DNA of 45,216 nt, taken from NCBI GenBank assembly GCA_017427065.1, contig JAFRTL010000023.1, positions 1-45,216 of the forward strand, given 5' to 3'. The notes beneath the pieces are model-generated. The model had not been told where the DNA came from. It worked only from the letters and a program-made list of their open reading frames with translations, and ran no database searches. Position 1 is the first letter of the stretch. Every line of letters begins with the position of its first letter. This DNA is from Bacteroidaceae bacterium. Its GTDB lineage: Bacteria > Bacteroidota > Bacteroidia > Bacteroidales > Bacteroidaceae. Below, piece by piece: positions 15,760 through 24,806 of the stretch. The translations under genes and the position numbers were made by a program.

Positions 15760-16781
15760 GCAGCATGAAACAGAAGATGGTGAGCCAACTGCTTCGCATG
15801 GTGCTGTTGGCATGTGTGTTGAATCTGATGCCTGCAACGGCTTTCGGACAGAAGGAACTGCTGCAGCAGGTGGATAGTATTCTGGCAAGTTTCCAAAAAG
15901 TCACGACGGATACGAATTACATCGTCAGGCCTAAGAGTAGGCTGACTATAAGGTTGCTTAGCAACTTCTCAGGCGCCAGATTTAAGTTGGTGGATCGCGA
16001 GAGAGGACAGGAAAATGAGGTGTTGAACTTGCGAAGCGACATGAAATGGACGCTTACCAGCAGTATCAACTATCGGGGTATCAACGTAGCGCTTTCCGTG
16101 AATCCAGGACATATCTTCGACTGGTATCATGATTTGGAGTTCAACATCAATGCGTATGGCAACAAGATGGGGGCCGACTTGATTTATCAGCGTGCAGATG
16201 ATGTGGGAGGTGTGCAAACCATCGATGATTATAAGATGGAGATTCCTGAGGATATGCTGACAACCACAACGTGGGATGCCAATTACTACTATGTGTTCAA
16301 CCATCGTAGGTTCTCTTATCCTGCGGCTTTCACACAGACATATATCCAGAAACGCAGTGCAGGTAGCTTCATCGCTGGGGTCAGCTACGAGTCAGTAGCC
16401 ATGGATATCGGAAAGAAATGGCGTATTCTGGAAGGTGAAGACTACCGTGTGATGGACACCAAGATGTTGGGCGTTGGCATAGGCTATGGGTACAACATCG
16501 TTCCTACGAGAAGGTGGCTGGTGCATCTTTCTGTCTTGCCCACCATCATCATCTGGAAGGATCTGAGCATGGAGAGCGACGGATATTCGTCAAGAGGTAG
16601 CCATCCGATGTCTTTACCCAATATGCTGGTGACGGGGCGCATCTCACTGATCCATTACTTCGACAACCAGTTTGCAGGCTTGTTGGCTGTGCTGAATCAT
16701 AGCCATCTGGGACAGAGTGGGGCAGATATGGTGGATCACACGAAATGGCGTGTTAGGGTGCTTTATGGTATTCGATTTTAG
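15756..16781 (+). CDS. DUF4421 family exported protein
   Basis: A 341-residue protein with an N-terminal signal peptide (MVLLACVLNLMPATAFGQ). The body is full of alternating hydrophobic and aromatic strands (INYRGINVALSVNPGHI, FEFNINAYGNKMGADLIYQ-like segments, VGIGYGYNIVPTRRWLVHLSVLPTI), pointing to an outer-membrane or periplasmic beta structure. The pattern fits DUF4421, a Bacteroidetes family of unknown role. It overlaps the preceding small gene by 4 nt. The stop is followed within 10 nt by the repeat copy at 16791, whose first hairpin may act as its terminator. Confidence 0.7.
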   Translation: MSSMKQKMVSQLLRMVLLACVLNLMPATAFGQKELLQQVDSILASFQKVTTDTNYIVRPKSRLTIRLLSNFSGARFKLVDRERGQENEVLNLRSDMKWTLTSSINYRGINVALSVNPGHIFDWYHDLEFNINAYGNKMGADLIYQRADDVGGVQTIDDYKMEIPEDMLTTTTWDANYYYVFNHRRFSYPAAFTQTYIQKRSAGSFIAGVSYESVAMDIGKKWRILEGEDYRVMDTKMLGVGIGYGYNIVPTRRWLVHLSVLPTIIIWKDLSMESDGYSSRGSHPMSLPNMLVTGRISLIHYFDNQFAGLLAVLNHSHLGQSGADMVDHTKWRVRVLYGIRF

Positions 16782-16790
16782 TTTTTTATT

Positions 16791-16978
16791 ATTCTTTTCT
16801 TCGCTACAGCTCGAAGAAAAGAACCAAAAGAAGCGCCGCCGTCTGCATTTTTTCCACTAAAAATCACTCACGTTTTCCTAAAGCGCGAAAACTCGCAAGC
16901 TAAAGCTTGCTCAAACAGCCCGCGCTTTTTAACGTAAAACTTTCCTGATTTTCTTCACGCTCCAAAAATGAGGCCGGA
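16791..16978 (-). repeat. Structured dispersed repeat, copy A
   Basis: First of four copies of a non-coding repeat of about 185 nt. It has a 12-bp hairpin (TTCTTTTCTTCG 16792-16803 with CGAAGAAAAGAA 16812-16823). It also has a two-level hairpin: outer AAAGCGCG/CGCGCTTT at 16880-16887 and 16921-16928, inner GCAAGC/GCTTGC at 16895-16900 and 16905-16910. Its far end reads CACGCTCCA then TGAGGCCGG. Orientation is opposite to copy B. Confidence 0.85.
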
Positions 16979-17052
16979 ATCTTTGGGGCAACATCGCTTC
17001 GCTCGTTGGTTTCCAACTGATTATATTCCTTACCTTGGTTCTAAAGTATAGA

Positions 17053-17116
17053 CACTAAACACTAAACACTAAACTCTAAACTCTAAACTCTAATCCCTAA
17101 ACTCTAAACTCTAAAC
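17053..17116. repeat. Heptamer tandem array (CTCTAAA)n
   Basis: Nine consecutive 7-nt units, CACTAAA then mainly CTCTAAA, sit between repeat copies A and B. The same heptamer recurs inside the DUF3987 gene at 40638-40671 and 41026-41130. Confidence 0.9.
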
Positions 17117-17125
17117 AAAGATGAT

Positions 17126-17178
17126 TCCGTCCTCACATCTGGAGCGTGAAGAAAATCGGGAGCGTTTTCGAAAAAGAG
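17126..17178 (+). repeat. Partial, degraded copy of the structured repeat
   Basis: TCCGTCCTCACATCTGGAGC and the following GTGAAGAAAATCGGG match the outer end of copy B (TCCGACCTCATTTTTGGAGC) but break off before the hairpin. The rest of 16979-17212 holds nothing gene-like. Confidence 0.6.
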
Positions 17179-17212
17179 GGATGAGCAGCAAAAACATCGC
17201 GCAGCCTATCTT

Positions 17213-17394
17213 TCCGACCTCATTTTTGGAGCGTGAAGAAAATCAGGAAAGTTTTCCGTTAAAAAGCGCGGGCTGTTTGAGCAAGCTTTAGCTTGCGAGT
17301 TTTCGCGCTTTAGGAAAACGTGAGTGATTTTTAGCGGAAAAAATGCAGTCGGTGTGTTTTCTTTGGTTCGTTTCTTTTGCACAAGCAAAAGAAA
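17213..17394 (+). repeat. Structured dispersed repeat, copy B
   Basis: Inverted relative to copy A. The outer stem is AAAGCGCG (17263-17270) with CGCGCTTT (17304-17311), the inner stem GCAAGC (17281-17286) with GCTTGC (17291-17296). The terminal hairpin is TTTCTTTTGC (17371-17380) with GCAAAAGAAA (17385-17394). The tip of the terminal hairpin differs from copy A but remains paired. Confidence 0.85.
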
Positions 17395-17436
17395 TGAATA
17401 AACACTGCTACGAGCAAAGAAATGAATAATAAATAA

Positions 17437-18716
<1,280 letters not shown>

Positions 18717-18740
18717 ATAGAAGTTTGCAGAAAAAAATAG

Positions 18741-18769
18741 GGCGCATCTGTTTGGGTGCGCCTTTTTTT
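18741..18769 (+). terminator. Terminator of the esterase gene
   Basis: GGCGCA (18741-18746) pairs with TGCGCC (18757-18762) and is followed by seven T. The next gene's promoter boxes overlap this hairpin. Confidence 0.75.
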
Positions 18770-18780
18770 GTTTATATTTG
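18751..18780 (+). promoter_or_regulatory. Promoter of the RyR operon
   Basis: TATATTTG (18773-18780) is an exact -7 box 28 nt before the ATG at 18809. A TTTG at 18751-18754 is 18 nt upstream, slightly short, and lies in the loop of the preceding terminator. Confidence 0.5.
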
Positions 18781-18808
18781 CAAGAAAGAAACTTTAAAAT
18801 CTGAAATC

Positions 18809-19246
18809 ATGGAAGAATATATCCCAAAACCTATCGACCTGAGCGACGTATCGCTGACAGACGACCTCATCGAACTGCGTGAAGCCATAGCTGAGAATGC
18901 CCACGAAATCTGGGCAGAGAACCGTAGGCTGGAAGGATGGACCTATGGTCCTGTGCGTGATGACAAGAAGAAGCAGACGCCTGATATGGTGCCCTACAAA
19001 GACCTGTCGGATGGCGAGAAGGAGTACGACCGTGCCACTGCCATGCGTTCCATCAAATTGCTGAAGAAGCTGGGTTACGATTTGGTGAAGGTTCAGGAGA
19101 CTGCACTCTATAAAGAGATGATCGAGCGCATCCGCAACAGCAAGGAAGAGTATCACTGCAGCAACTGTGGTGGCTATATCTTCAAGCATCAAGTATTCTG
19201 CGAGCACTGCGGACATAAGATTGAAAAGAGCGATTGGGAGGATTGA
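18809..19246 (+). CDS. RyR domain protein with C-terminal zinc ribbon
   Basis: A 145-residue soluble protein. Residues 15-95 are an unmistakable RyR domain: ENAHEIWAENRRLEGWTYG, then RDDKKKQTPDMVPYKDLSDGE, KEYDRATAMRSIKLLKKLGY. RyR is the short repeat found in ryanodine receptors and in scattered bacterial proteins, where it is proposed to bind nucleotide-type ligands. The C-terminus has four zinc-ligand cysteines, C117-x2-C120 and C131-x2-C134. The ATG at 18809 follows the promoter directly; an earlier in-frame start would lie in the terminator. The membrane-protein gene begins 3 nt after its stop, so the two are one operon, and a second RyR protein is encoded convergently just beyond. Confidence 0.88.
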   Translation: MEEYIPKPIDLSDVSLTDDLIELREAIAENAHEIWAENRRLEGWTYGPVRDDKKKQTPDMVPYKDLSDGEKEYDRATAMRSIKLLKKLGYDLVKVQETALYKEMIERIRNSKEEYHCSNCGGYIFKHQVFCEHCGHKIEKSDWED

Positions 19247-19249
19247 TGA

Positions 19250-20608
19250 ATGTTTGACGACATCCTCGCTTACATCTTGCCTGCCATATCAGTAGGCACT
19301 GTACTTGGGGCTGTATTTACAGTGGTGCTGACATTCTTTATCTTGTCGTTGCCACTGCGATTGCTTATCGTCTATTCCAATAATTATAAGGTAGCCATCT
19401 TTTGCAGAAAGTTGGCCGATTGGCTGTTGCTGTTTATCCTCGCGGTGGTGGTGCTACAGTCGCTCTCAGCTTCTATCCAGGCATCCTTGTATCTCCTTTC
19501 CGATGAAAATGTATTCATAGGTATGATGGAACGTGTCATCGCAGCGCTGATGACTCTCCCACCATTCTACCTGATTGTGAAGCACATGGTCAACAAGGTA
19601 GAGTTTTATGAGGCCAAGCATCAGAAATACCTGGAATACTTCATTCTCTATCTGCGCAGCTTCAAGGACGACAAGAAAACCAAGTCGGAGAAGAAGCTGA
19701 TGAAAGCCTTGAAGCGTCTCTATTACCCTTTTGCCATAGGCAGGCCCAACGAGTTCATGCCTCAGCAAGGTGCCAAGCGCATCTATGTGGGAGAGGACTG
19801 GAGGCAGGTCGTGATAGAGCTTCAGAAGAAGGCACCACTGATTCTGCAACGGGTGAATACCAGCGAGAACTTCCTGTGGGAATTCGACCAGTGTGTACAG
19901 GGTGGACATCTGCCAAAAGTACTTTTCTGGGTGGCTGATTACCAGGAATATGCGCAGTTCCGTGAGCTTATAGCTAGCAAGTATGGGCTAGTTTTCCCTG
20001 AGTTGGATGCCCGCATGAAGTGTGAGCAGGTGTTCTATTACCTGCCTGATGGCAGTTTCCGCATCTATGCCTTGAAAGATGATCAGGCTTACCATGATCT
20101 GGCGAAGAGTTACCTCAAGGACCATCCCATGCACAAGGAGCAATACAAGGATTACCTCTATGGACGTAGTTGGTGGAAACAGTTAGGACTGGCCTTCCGT
20201 AGGACGTACGACAAGCACATCATGCCAGGTGTGAACCGTTGGAGCTGGATAGGCTTTCTCTGTGCCGATTTCTATCTGATTTGCCAACCCATCAAGTGGC
20301 GCATCCTCTGGTATGGCATACTGATGACCATGCCTTTACTGTGCATTCACGCCAATGTCAGTTGGTGGTACATGAGCATCATGTATGGACTTCTTTCTTT
20401 GGTGATGGGAAAGAACGGCCGCACTCTGGTATGGGTATCGCAGAAGTGGGAGAGTGTGGCCCTCTTCAACAAGAGTGTACATAGTCGCAATGTCCTGGTC
20501 GTAATCCTAGGCATTGGCAGAGTCCTCATAGGCGTGGGCATCTGGTTCTTCCTGCTGTTCAACCCCTTCGGATGGGACCTTCCGCACTTCCCGTTCGCCT
20601 TCTGGTAA
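19250..20608 (+). CDS. Multi-pass membrane protein with a possible TIR-like domain
   Basis: A 452-residue protein. About three hydrophobic segments lie in residues 5-112, a soluble domain spans about 112-320, and three or four more membrane segments follow (IGFLCADFYLICQPI, LMTMPLLCIHANVSWWYMSI, VLVVILGIGRVLIGVGIWFFLLF). The soluble part carries YLRSFKDD, then IGRPNEFMPQQGAKRIYVGEDW and LILQRVNTSENFLWEFDQ. I have a sense of this RSFxDD...GRP-E...G...LWE pattern from bacterial membrane proteins. The order of elements recalls TIR folds, with the WE glutamate in the place of the NADase glutamate; that is inference from pattern only. Operonic with the RyR-zinc ribbon gene and convergent with the RyR channel gene. 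Confidence 0.6.
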   Translation: MFDDILAYILPAISVGTVLGAVFTVVLTFFILSLPLRLLIVYSNNYKVAIFCRKLADWLLLFILAVVVLQSLSASIQASLYLLSDENVFIGMMERVIAALMTLPPFYLIVKHMVNKVEFYEAKHQKYLEYFILYLRSFKDDKKTKSEKKLMKALKRLYYPFAIGRPNEFMPQQGAKRIYVGEDWRQVVIELQKKAPLILQRVNTSENFLWEFDQCVQGGHLPKVLFWVADYQEYAQFRELIASKYGLVFPELDARMKCEQVFYYLPDGSFRIYALKDDQAYHDLAKSYLKDHPMHKEQYKDYLYGRSWWKQLGLAFRRTYDKHIMPGVNRWSWIGFLCADFYLICQPIKWRILWYGILMTMPLLCIHANVSWWYMSIMYGLLSLVMGKNGRTLVWVSQKWESVALFNKSVHSRNVLVVILGIGRVLIGVGIWFFLLFNPFGWDLPHFPFAFW

Positions 20609-20615
20609 TCCCAGC

Positions 20616-22619
20616 CTATTGCAGCTTCTGCTTGATGATCAGTGGCAGGCATCGCACCATGATGCGGTCCAAATCCTTCGAATATTCCGACAGATCCTCA
20701 TACGGACGAATGTCCTGATGGATGAACAGCAGACGGCACAGTTTGCGTATAGACTCATCCGTCTCCATGTGTTCCAGAATCTTGTCGTCAGGCTTGCGGA
20801 ACCCTAAGAGCAGCTTCTCCATGCTCCAGCGGTTGTGCTCCACCTGTGCGATGGTGTTCACCTCATCCTCTGTCAGAGTCTCTGGACACCTGTTCTCGTC
20901 ATACCCCAGCGCACGCAGCTTAGGCCCTATGGAGTAGCTGTTATAGTAATTGCTCCACTGCAAGGCCACAGGCAATTGTATCCAGAGGTTGTGCATCGTC
21001 TTCTCGTCAGGCAGCTCCGTAGGCGTGGCATTGTGCTTGAAGAAATAGTCGTAGATATAGTTGATGGTCTGTGCCACCTGTATTTCGCGACTGTTCAGGT
21101 CGAAGTAGTTGTCCATCATGCCAAATGGGAACAGATGGCTGAACTTCGACACCTTGTCCTCCTTCCACTCGCAGTTCAGCATGCTCAGCAGGGCAGCTGA
21201 CGACTGTTGTTGCAGCAGGATAGGGATGTTGCGCTCATACACCACGTCAGGCAGGTAAAGCCCCACGTCCATGTTCAGCCTAGGCTTCTTCAGGCAGACG
21301 GCTATGGTCAGCAGCTGACCCTCGTCACAGGCCCACTGAGCCAACAGTTGCTGTATGGCTACCGATTCTGCCCTGGCCTTGATAAACTCAAAATGAATAT
21401 CCAGAAAGTCGGCATCCTTCCCTTTGAACAGGGTAGGAGGCAATACCTGTTCCTCCCCCGTGCCACTCTCATAGTCGCGGTAGGTCGATGACATGATCTG
21501 GAACAGATGGCGATAGCGGTTCTTGAAGATATCCATCTCCCTGTCCGCATGGATGTCGATAAAAGTGATACGCGTTTTCAGTTCCTTGTTCTTGAAGTAG
21601 TTGGGGAAGTGCATCAGATGAGCAGCTTCCGTGCCCAGCGCCACCCCTAAGCGGCTCATGCCGAGGATGGCCAGATGCACGTATTTCTGACAGTCGGGCC
21701 CCATCTGCTCCCTGTCCAGAGGCGGATACTCCGTCTTGCTGTAGCCATCGGTATAGAAGCGGCTGATGAGCACCTTCTTCGCCCAACCCTCGTAGAAGTT
21801 GAACGGACGGAATTCGATGTACTTGCGCCACTCCTCAGCCAAGTCAGTCACCTGGAACACAGAGAACGTGTTATGGTAAGCAAAGAAGACGGTAAACGGA
21901 ATGATGGGGCAGTCCTTCGCCCGCTTATGAATCTCCACGATCTTCTTCAGACAGTCTATGTTCATCGAGTCATGATCCACTTCATCACGATTACCTATCA
22001 CGAACACTTCACGAGCCTTCGTTGTACAGAGTCGTTGCAGGTCCTCCTCCGAGTCACGACGGGCGTTTGCCATCAGCACGCGCCCCTCCTGCTTCTTAGG
22101 CAGATTACGGTCTATGTAACCCTTCACCGTCTGGGCAGGCTCTGTGGTCTGCACCAAGATGTGGCAACCTTTATAGCGAGGGTCGCGACAGATCTGGGCA
22201 ATCAGTGAAGGCACCATCTCGTCGAACCCGATGATCACCACGTGGTTCTTCAGCTTATAAGAAATACCACCTTCCTTGAAATTCTCCACATGGCGTTGCA
22301 ACATGTTTGATATCACAGAGATAAGGCAGCCACCAAAGAGGATGGTACCTATCAAGGCCAAGATCTGAGCCACCAAGTGATGGTCGGCCGAGACATAATC
22401 CACAGCACCCGGATCGATGAGCAACTGGAACAGGCGCTGATGCCACGTCAGGCCACTCAGGTCGTTATACGTAGCCCCTGAGATGAAGAAGAAATGCATC
22501 AGCCATCCTATGATGAAAACCAGCACAATGGCAGCCACCAGCCAAGCCAACTGTTTCCAGCCTTGAGCAGCAAAAGTGCGGTCGAAAAGTATGCGGAATC
22601 TCTGTATAATGTTTCTCAT
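20616..22619 (-). CDS. CASTOR/POLLUX-like ion channel with C-terminal RyR domain
   Basis: A 667-residue protein. Two membrane helices (residues 24-47 and about 82-104) flank a pore-like segment with LLIDPGAVDY (DPGA at 69-72), as in bacterial CASTOR/POLLUX relatives. A first RCK/TrkA-N nucleotide-binding domain begins at about 125 (HVVIIGFDEMVPSLIAQIC) and a second at about 315 (VHLAILGMSRLGVALGTEAAHL). The C-terminal 100 residues hold a RyR-type domain (VEHNRWSMEKLLLGFRKP, HNRW at 595-598). The likely role is a ligand-gated cation channel in the inner membrane; ion selectivity is unknown. The gene is convergent with the RyR/TIR-like operon, 7 nt between stops, and has its own promoter. Confidence 0.82.
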   Translation of the reverse strand: MRNIIQRFRILFDRTFAAQGWKQLAWLVAAIVLVFIIGWLMHFFFISGATYNDLSGLTWHQRLFQLLIDPGAVDYVSADHHLVAQILALIGTILFGGCLISVISNMLQRHVENFKEGGISYKLKNHVVIIGFDEMVPSLIAQICRDPRYKGCHILVQTTEPAQTVKGYIDRNLPKKQEGRVLMANARRDSEEDLQRLCTTKAREVFVIGNRDEVDHDSMNIDCLKKIVEIHKRAKDCPIIPFTVFFAYHNTFSVFQVTDLAEEWRKYIEFRPFNFYEGWAKKVLISRFYTDGYSKTEYPPLDREQMGPDCQKYVHLAILGMSRLGVALGTEAAHLMHFPNYFKNKELKTRITFIDIHADREMDIFKNRYRHLFQIMSSTYRDYESGTGEEQVLPPTLFKGKDADFLDIHFEFIKARAESVAIQQLLAQWACDEGQLLTIAVCLKKPRLNMDVGLYLPDVVYERNIPILLQQQSSAALLSMLNCEWKEDKVSKFSHLFPFGMMDNYFDLNSREIQVAQTINYIYDYFFKHNATPTELPDEKTMHNLWIQLPVALQWSNYYNSYSIGPKLRALGYDENRCPETLTEDEVNTIAQVEHNRWSMEKLLLGFRKPDDKILEHMETDESIRKLCRLLFIHQDIRPYEDLSEYSKDLDRIMVRCLPLIIKQKLQ

Positions 22620-22660
22620 GATATCACATATAATAAATTAGGTATATTCACAAATCTGTG

Positions 22661-22692
22661 CGAAGTTACGTTTTTTATTTTAGGTTTGCAAA
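22661..22692 (-). promoter_or_regulatory. Promoter of the RyR channel gene
   Basis: On the minus strand TTTG (22689-22692) and TAACTTCG (22661-22668) are 20 nt apart, 41 nt before the ATG at 22619. The -33 box abuts the terminator of the inositol phosphate synthase gene. Confidence 0.65.
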
Positions 22693-22731
22693 AAAATAGG
22701 AGGCAACTTCCCTTTTCTGGAAATTGCCTCC
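22691..22731 (-). terminator. Terminator of the inositol phosphate synthase gene
   Basis: A 13-position stem with one mismatch (GGAGGCAACTTCC 22699-22711 with GGAAATTGCCTCC 22719-22731) is followed on the minus strand by a run of T. It lies 22 nt beyond the synthase stop. Confidence 0.85.
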
Positions 22732-22753
22732 CAATATCATGTAGAATGAAAGA

Positions 22754-24082
22754 TCAATCGATCTCCTCGTCAGCCTCATAGCCACCCATCTCGCGGATAG
22801 CGTTCTTCAGCATGGTGTACTGCTGATACAGGTGGTTCACAGCCTCTTCACCCTGCGTATAGTCGTGCATAGGGCTCTTCAGGAAGAAGCTCAGGAAACG
22901 CTGCGTACCATAACGACCAGCACGTGCAGCCAGGTCGCTCAGCAAGCAGAGATCCAAGCAAAGAGGAGCAGCCAGGATAGAGTCGCGGCACAGGAAGTTG
23001 ATCTTGATCTGCATTGGGTAACCCATCCATCCGAAGATATCGATGTTGTCCCAACCTTCCTTATTGTCATTGCGAGGAGGATAGTAGTTGATACGTACCT
23101 TGTGGTAGTACTGCGTATCCTCATCGTTGCCATGTCCGTAGAGGTCTGGCTGCCAGTCTGGCTTCAGGATAGTCTCCAATGTAGAGAGCTTAGACACCTC
23201 CTTGGTACGGAAGTTGGCAGGCTCGTCCAGCACCAGTCCGTCGCGATTACCCAGGATGTTGGTAGAGAACCAACCGCTCAAGCCTAAGCAGCGAGTGCCG
23301 ATGATAGGAGAGAAGCCACTCTTCACCAGTGTCTGACCCGTCTTGAAGTCCTTGCCAGCGATAGGCATCTTGGTCTTCTCAGCCAGTTCCCACATGGCAG
23401 GAATATCCACAGTAGTGTTAGGCGCACCCATGATGAAAGGAGCACCCTCTGTCAGTGCAGCATAAGCGTAGCACATAGAAGGAGCGATGTGCTCACGGTC
23501 GTCAGCCTTCATAGCAGCCTCCAGGTCGCTCAGCTTGTAGTGTACCTCTTCGCAAACAGGCACGTAGATCTCAGTAGAAGCAGCCCACAGCACCACGATA
23601 CGGGCGCAGTTGTTAGCCTTCTTGAAGTTGCGGATATCCTCACGCAGCGCCTCTACCATCTCCCAACGCGTCTTGCAATCCTTCACGTTGTCACCGTCCA
23701 GACGCTTAGCGTAGTTCTTGTCGAAGGCAGCCTTCATAGGCACGATCTTCTCCAGCTCGTCGCGCACTGGCTCAATGTCCTTCTCCTTCAATACTTCTGC
23801 ATACATAGCAGCCTGATAGGCATTCTGAGGATACACATCCCAAGAGCCGAACACGATATCATCGAGCTTGGCTATCGGAACGATTTCACTGTATGGGAGG
23901 TATTTTTTGTTTTCGCCTTTTCCTATACGGATCTTGTCATACTGGGTCATCGACCCTACTGGTTTGGTTAGTCCTTTTCGTGCCATCAGCACACCTGTCA
24001 TAAATGTAGTTGCCACAGCACCGCAGCCCACTACCATTATGCCCAATTTCCCTTCTGCAGGTTTTACATTGTTCTGATTCAT
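22754..24082 (-). CDS. Myo-inositol-1-phosphate synthase
   Basis: The enzyme converts glucose-6-phosphate to 1D-myo-inositol-3-phosphate using bound NAD+, the first step toward inositol lipids. The 442-residue protein has the NAD-binding VVGCGAVATTFMTG (about 17-30), then the catalytic/Rossmann region LWAASTEIYVPVC and the conserved MGAPNTTVDIPAMWELAEKTKMPIAGKDFKTGQT, LVKSGFSPIIGTRCLGLSGWFSTNILGNRDG and a lysine-rich segment near YYHKVRINYYPP. Length and motifs fit the bacterial/eukaryotic type also found in inositol-lipid-making Bacteroides. No phosphatidylinositol synthase or inositol phosphatase gene is adjacent. It is transcribed alone. Confidence 0.92.
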   Translation of the reverse strand: MNQNNVKPAEGKLGIMVVGCGAVATTFMTGVLMARKGLTKPVGSMTQYDKIRIGKGENKKYLPYSEIVPIAKLDDIVFGSWDVYPQNAYQAAMYAEVLKEKDIEPVRDELEKIVPMKAAFDKNYAKRLDGDNVKDCKTRWEMVEALREDIRNFKKANNCARIVVLWAASTEIYVPVCEEVHYKLSDLEAAMKADDREHIAPSMCYAYAALTEGAPFIMGAPNTTVDIPAMWELAEKTKMPIAGKDFKTGQTLVKSGFSPIIGTRCLGLSGWFSTNILGNRDGLVLDEPANFRTKEVSKLSTLETILKPDWQPDLYGHGNDEDTQYYHKVRINYYPPRNDNKEGWDNIDIFGWMGYPMQIKINFLCRDSILAAPLCLDLCLLSDLAARAGRYGTQRFLSFFLKSPMHDYTQGEEAVNHLYQQYTMLKNAIREMGGYEADEEID

Positions 24083-24386
24083 TTAATGGTAAAATTTAAA
24101 TGTTTTATTTAATCAGGCTGCAATATTACAAAAAAACTTTAATTCAGAAAAATGTTTTATGGAATAATTATACACTTTTCTTGCTTTTAGCGTTTTTCGG
24201 ACAAAATTTGGTGTTTTTAGAGCATCTTCATCTCCGATTTCGGACAAAATGATCCCCTTTAATAAATATTAACGAATAAAATTAGTTTGGAAACGAAATT
24301 ATTTAGTTAATTTGTTGGAGTAAGAACTTAGGCAGCGTGAAAAGTTCTTGCATATTACTTGAATAATTTTATAAAACCCGCTCAAT
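24083..24386. other. Divergent intergenic region upstream of blaI
   Basis: No gene is seen in these 304 nt. They contain two direct copies of TTTCGGACAAAAT about 43 nt apart (around 24196 and 24239). Nearer blaI is an inverted repeat AAGAACTT (24322-24329) and AAGTTCTT (24342-24349) with a 12-nt spacer, a candidate operator for the repressor or an mRNA hairpin. No confident promoter boxes were placed. Confidence 0.5.
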
Positions 24387-24743
24387 ATGAAAGGATTAAC
24401 CAACAAAGAAGAAGAGGCTATGAACCATTTTTGGGAACATGGTCCCATGTTTGTGACGGATATGCTCGAACTCTATCCCGACCCCAAGCCCCATTTCAAC
24501 ACCCTCTCCACCGTGGTACGTGGTTTGGAAGAAAAAGGCTACGTGTCGCACCATGCCTACGGCCCCTCTTTCCAGTACTACGCAGCTGTGAGTCGTGAGG
24601 AGTTCAGCAAGCGCACCCTGAAGAGCGTCATCAGTAAGTATTTCAACAATTCCTACCTTGGTGCCGTCTCCTCCCTCGTCGAAGAAGAAGACCTCTCCCT
24701 CGATGATCTAAAGAAACTGATAGAAGCAGTCGAAAAACATTAA
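24387..24743 (+). CDS. BlaI/MecI/CopY family transcriptional repressor
   Basis: A 118-residue winged-helix repressor: LTNKEEEAMNHFWEHGPMFVTDMLELYP, then PHFNTLSTVVRGLEEKGYVSHHAYGPSFQYYAAVSREEF (recognition helix and wing), and a C-terminal dimerisation helix region (LVEEEDLSLDDLKKLIEAVEK). The family represses its own operon until cleaved after activation of a BlaR1-type sensor protease. The sensor gene follows 63 nt downstream, so the pair is a complete two-gene sensor/repressor unit of the kind common in Bacteroidetes, generally not linked to beta-lactamase. Confidence 0.92.
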   Translation: MKGLTNKEEEAMNHFWEHGPMFVTDMLELYPDPKPHFNTLSTVVRGLEEKGYVSHHAYGPSFQYYAAVSREEFSKRTLKSVISKYFNNSYLGAVSSLVEEEDLSLDDLKKLIEAVEKH

Positions 24744-24797
24744 TTGACAATTCACAATTGACAATTCACAATTCACAATTGATTTAATTCTCAATTT
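24741..24797. repeat. AATTGACAATTCAC short tandem repeats
   Basis: The gap between blaI and the BlaR1 gene is filled by repeated AATTGACAATTCAC and AATTCAC units. A 25-nt stretch (24756-24780) is identical to the reverse complement of 40703-40727 inside the DUF3987 gene. Confidence 0.85.
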
Positions 24798-24806
24798 TAT
24801 AAAATA

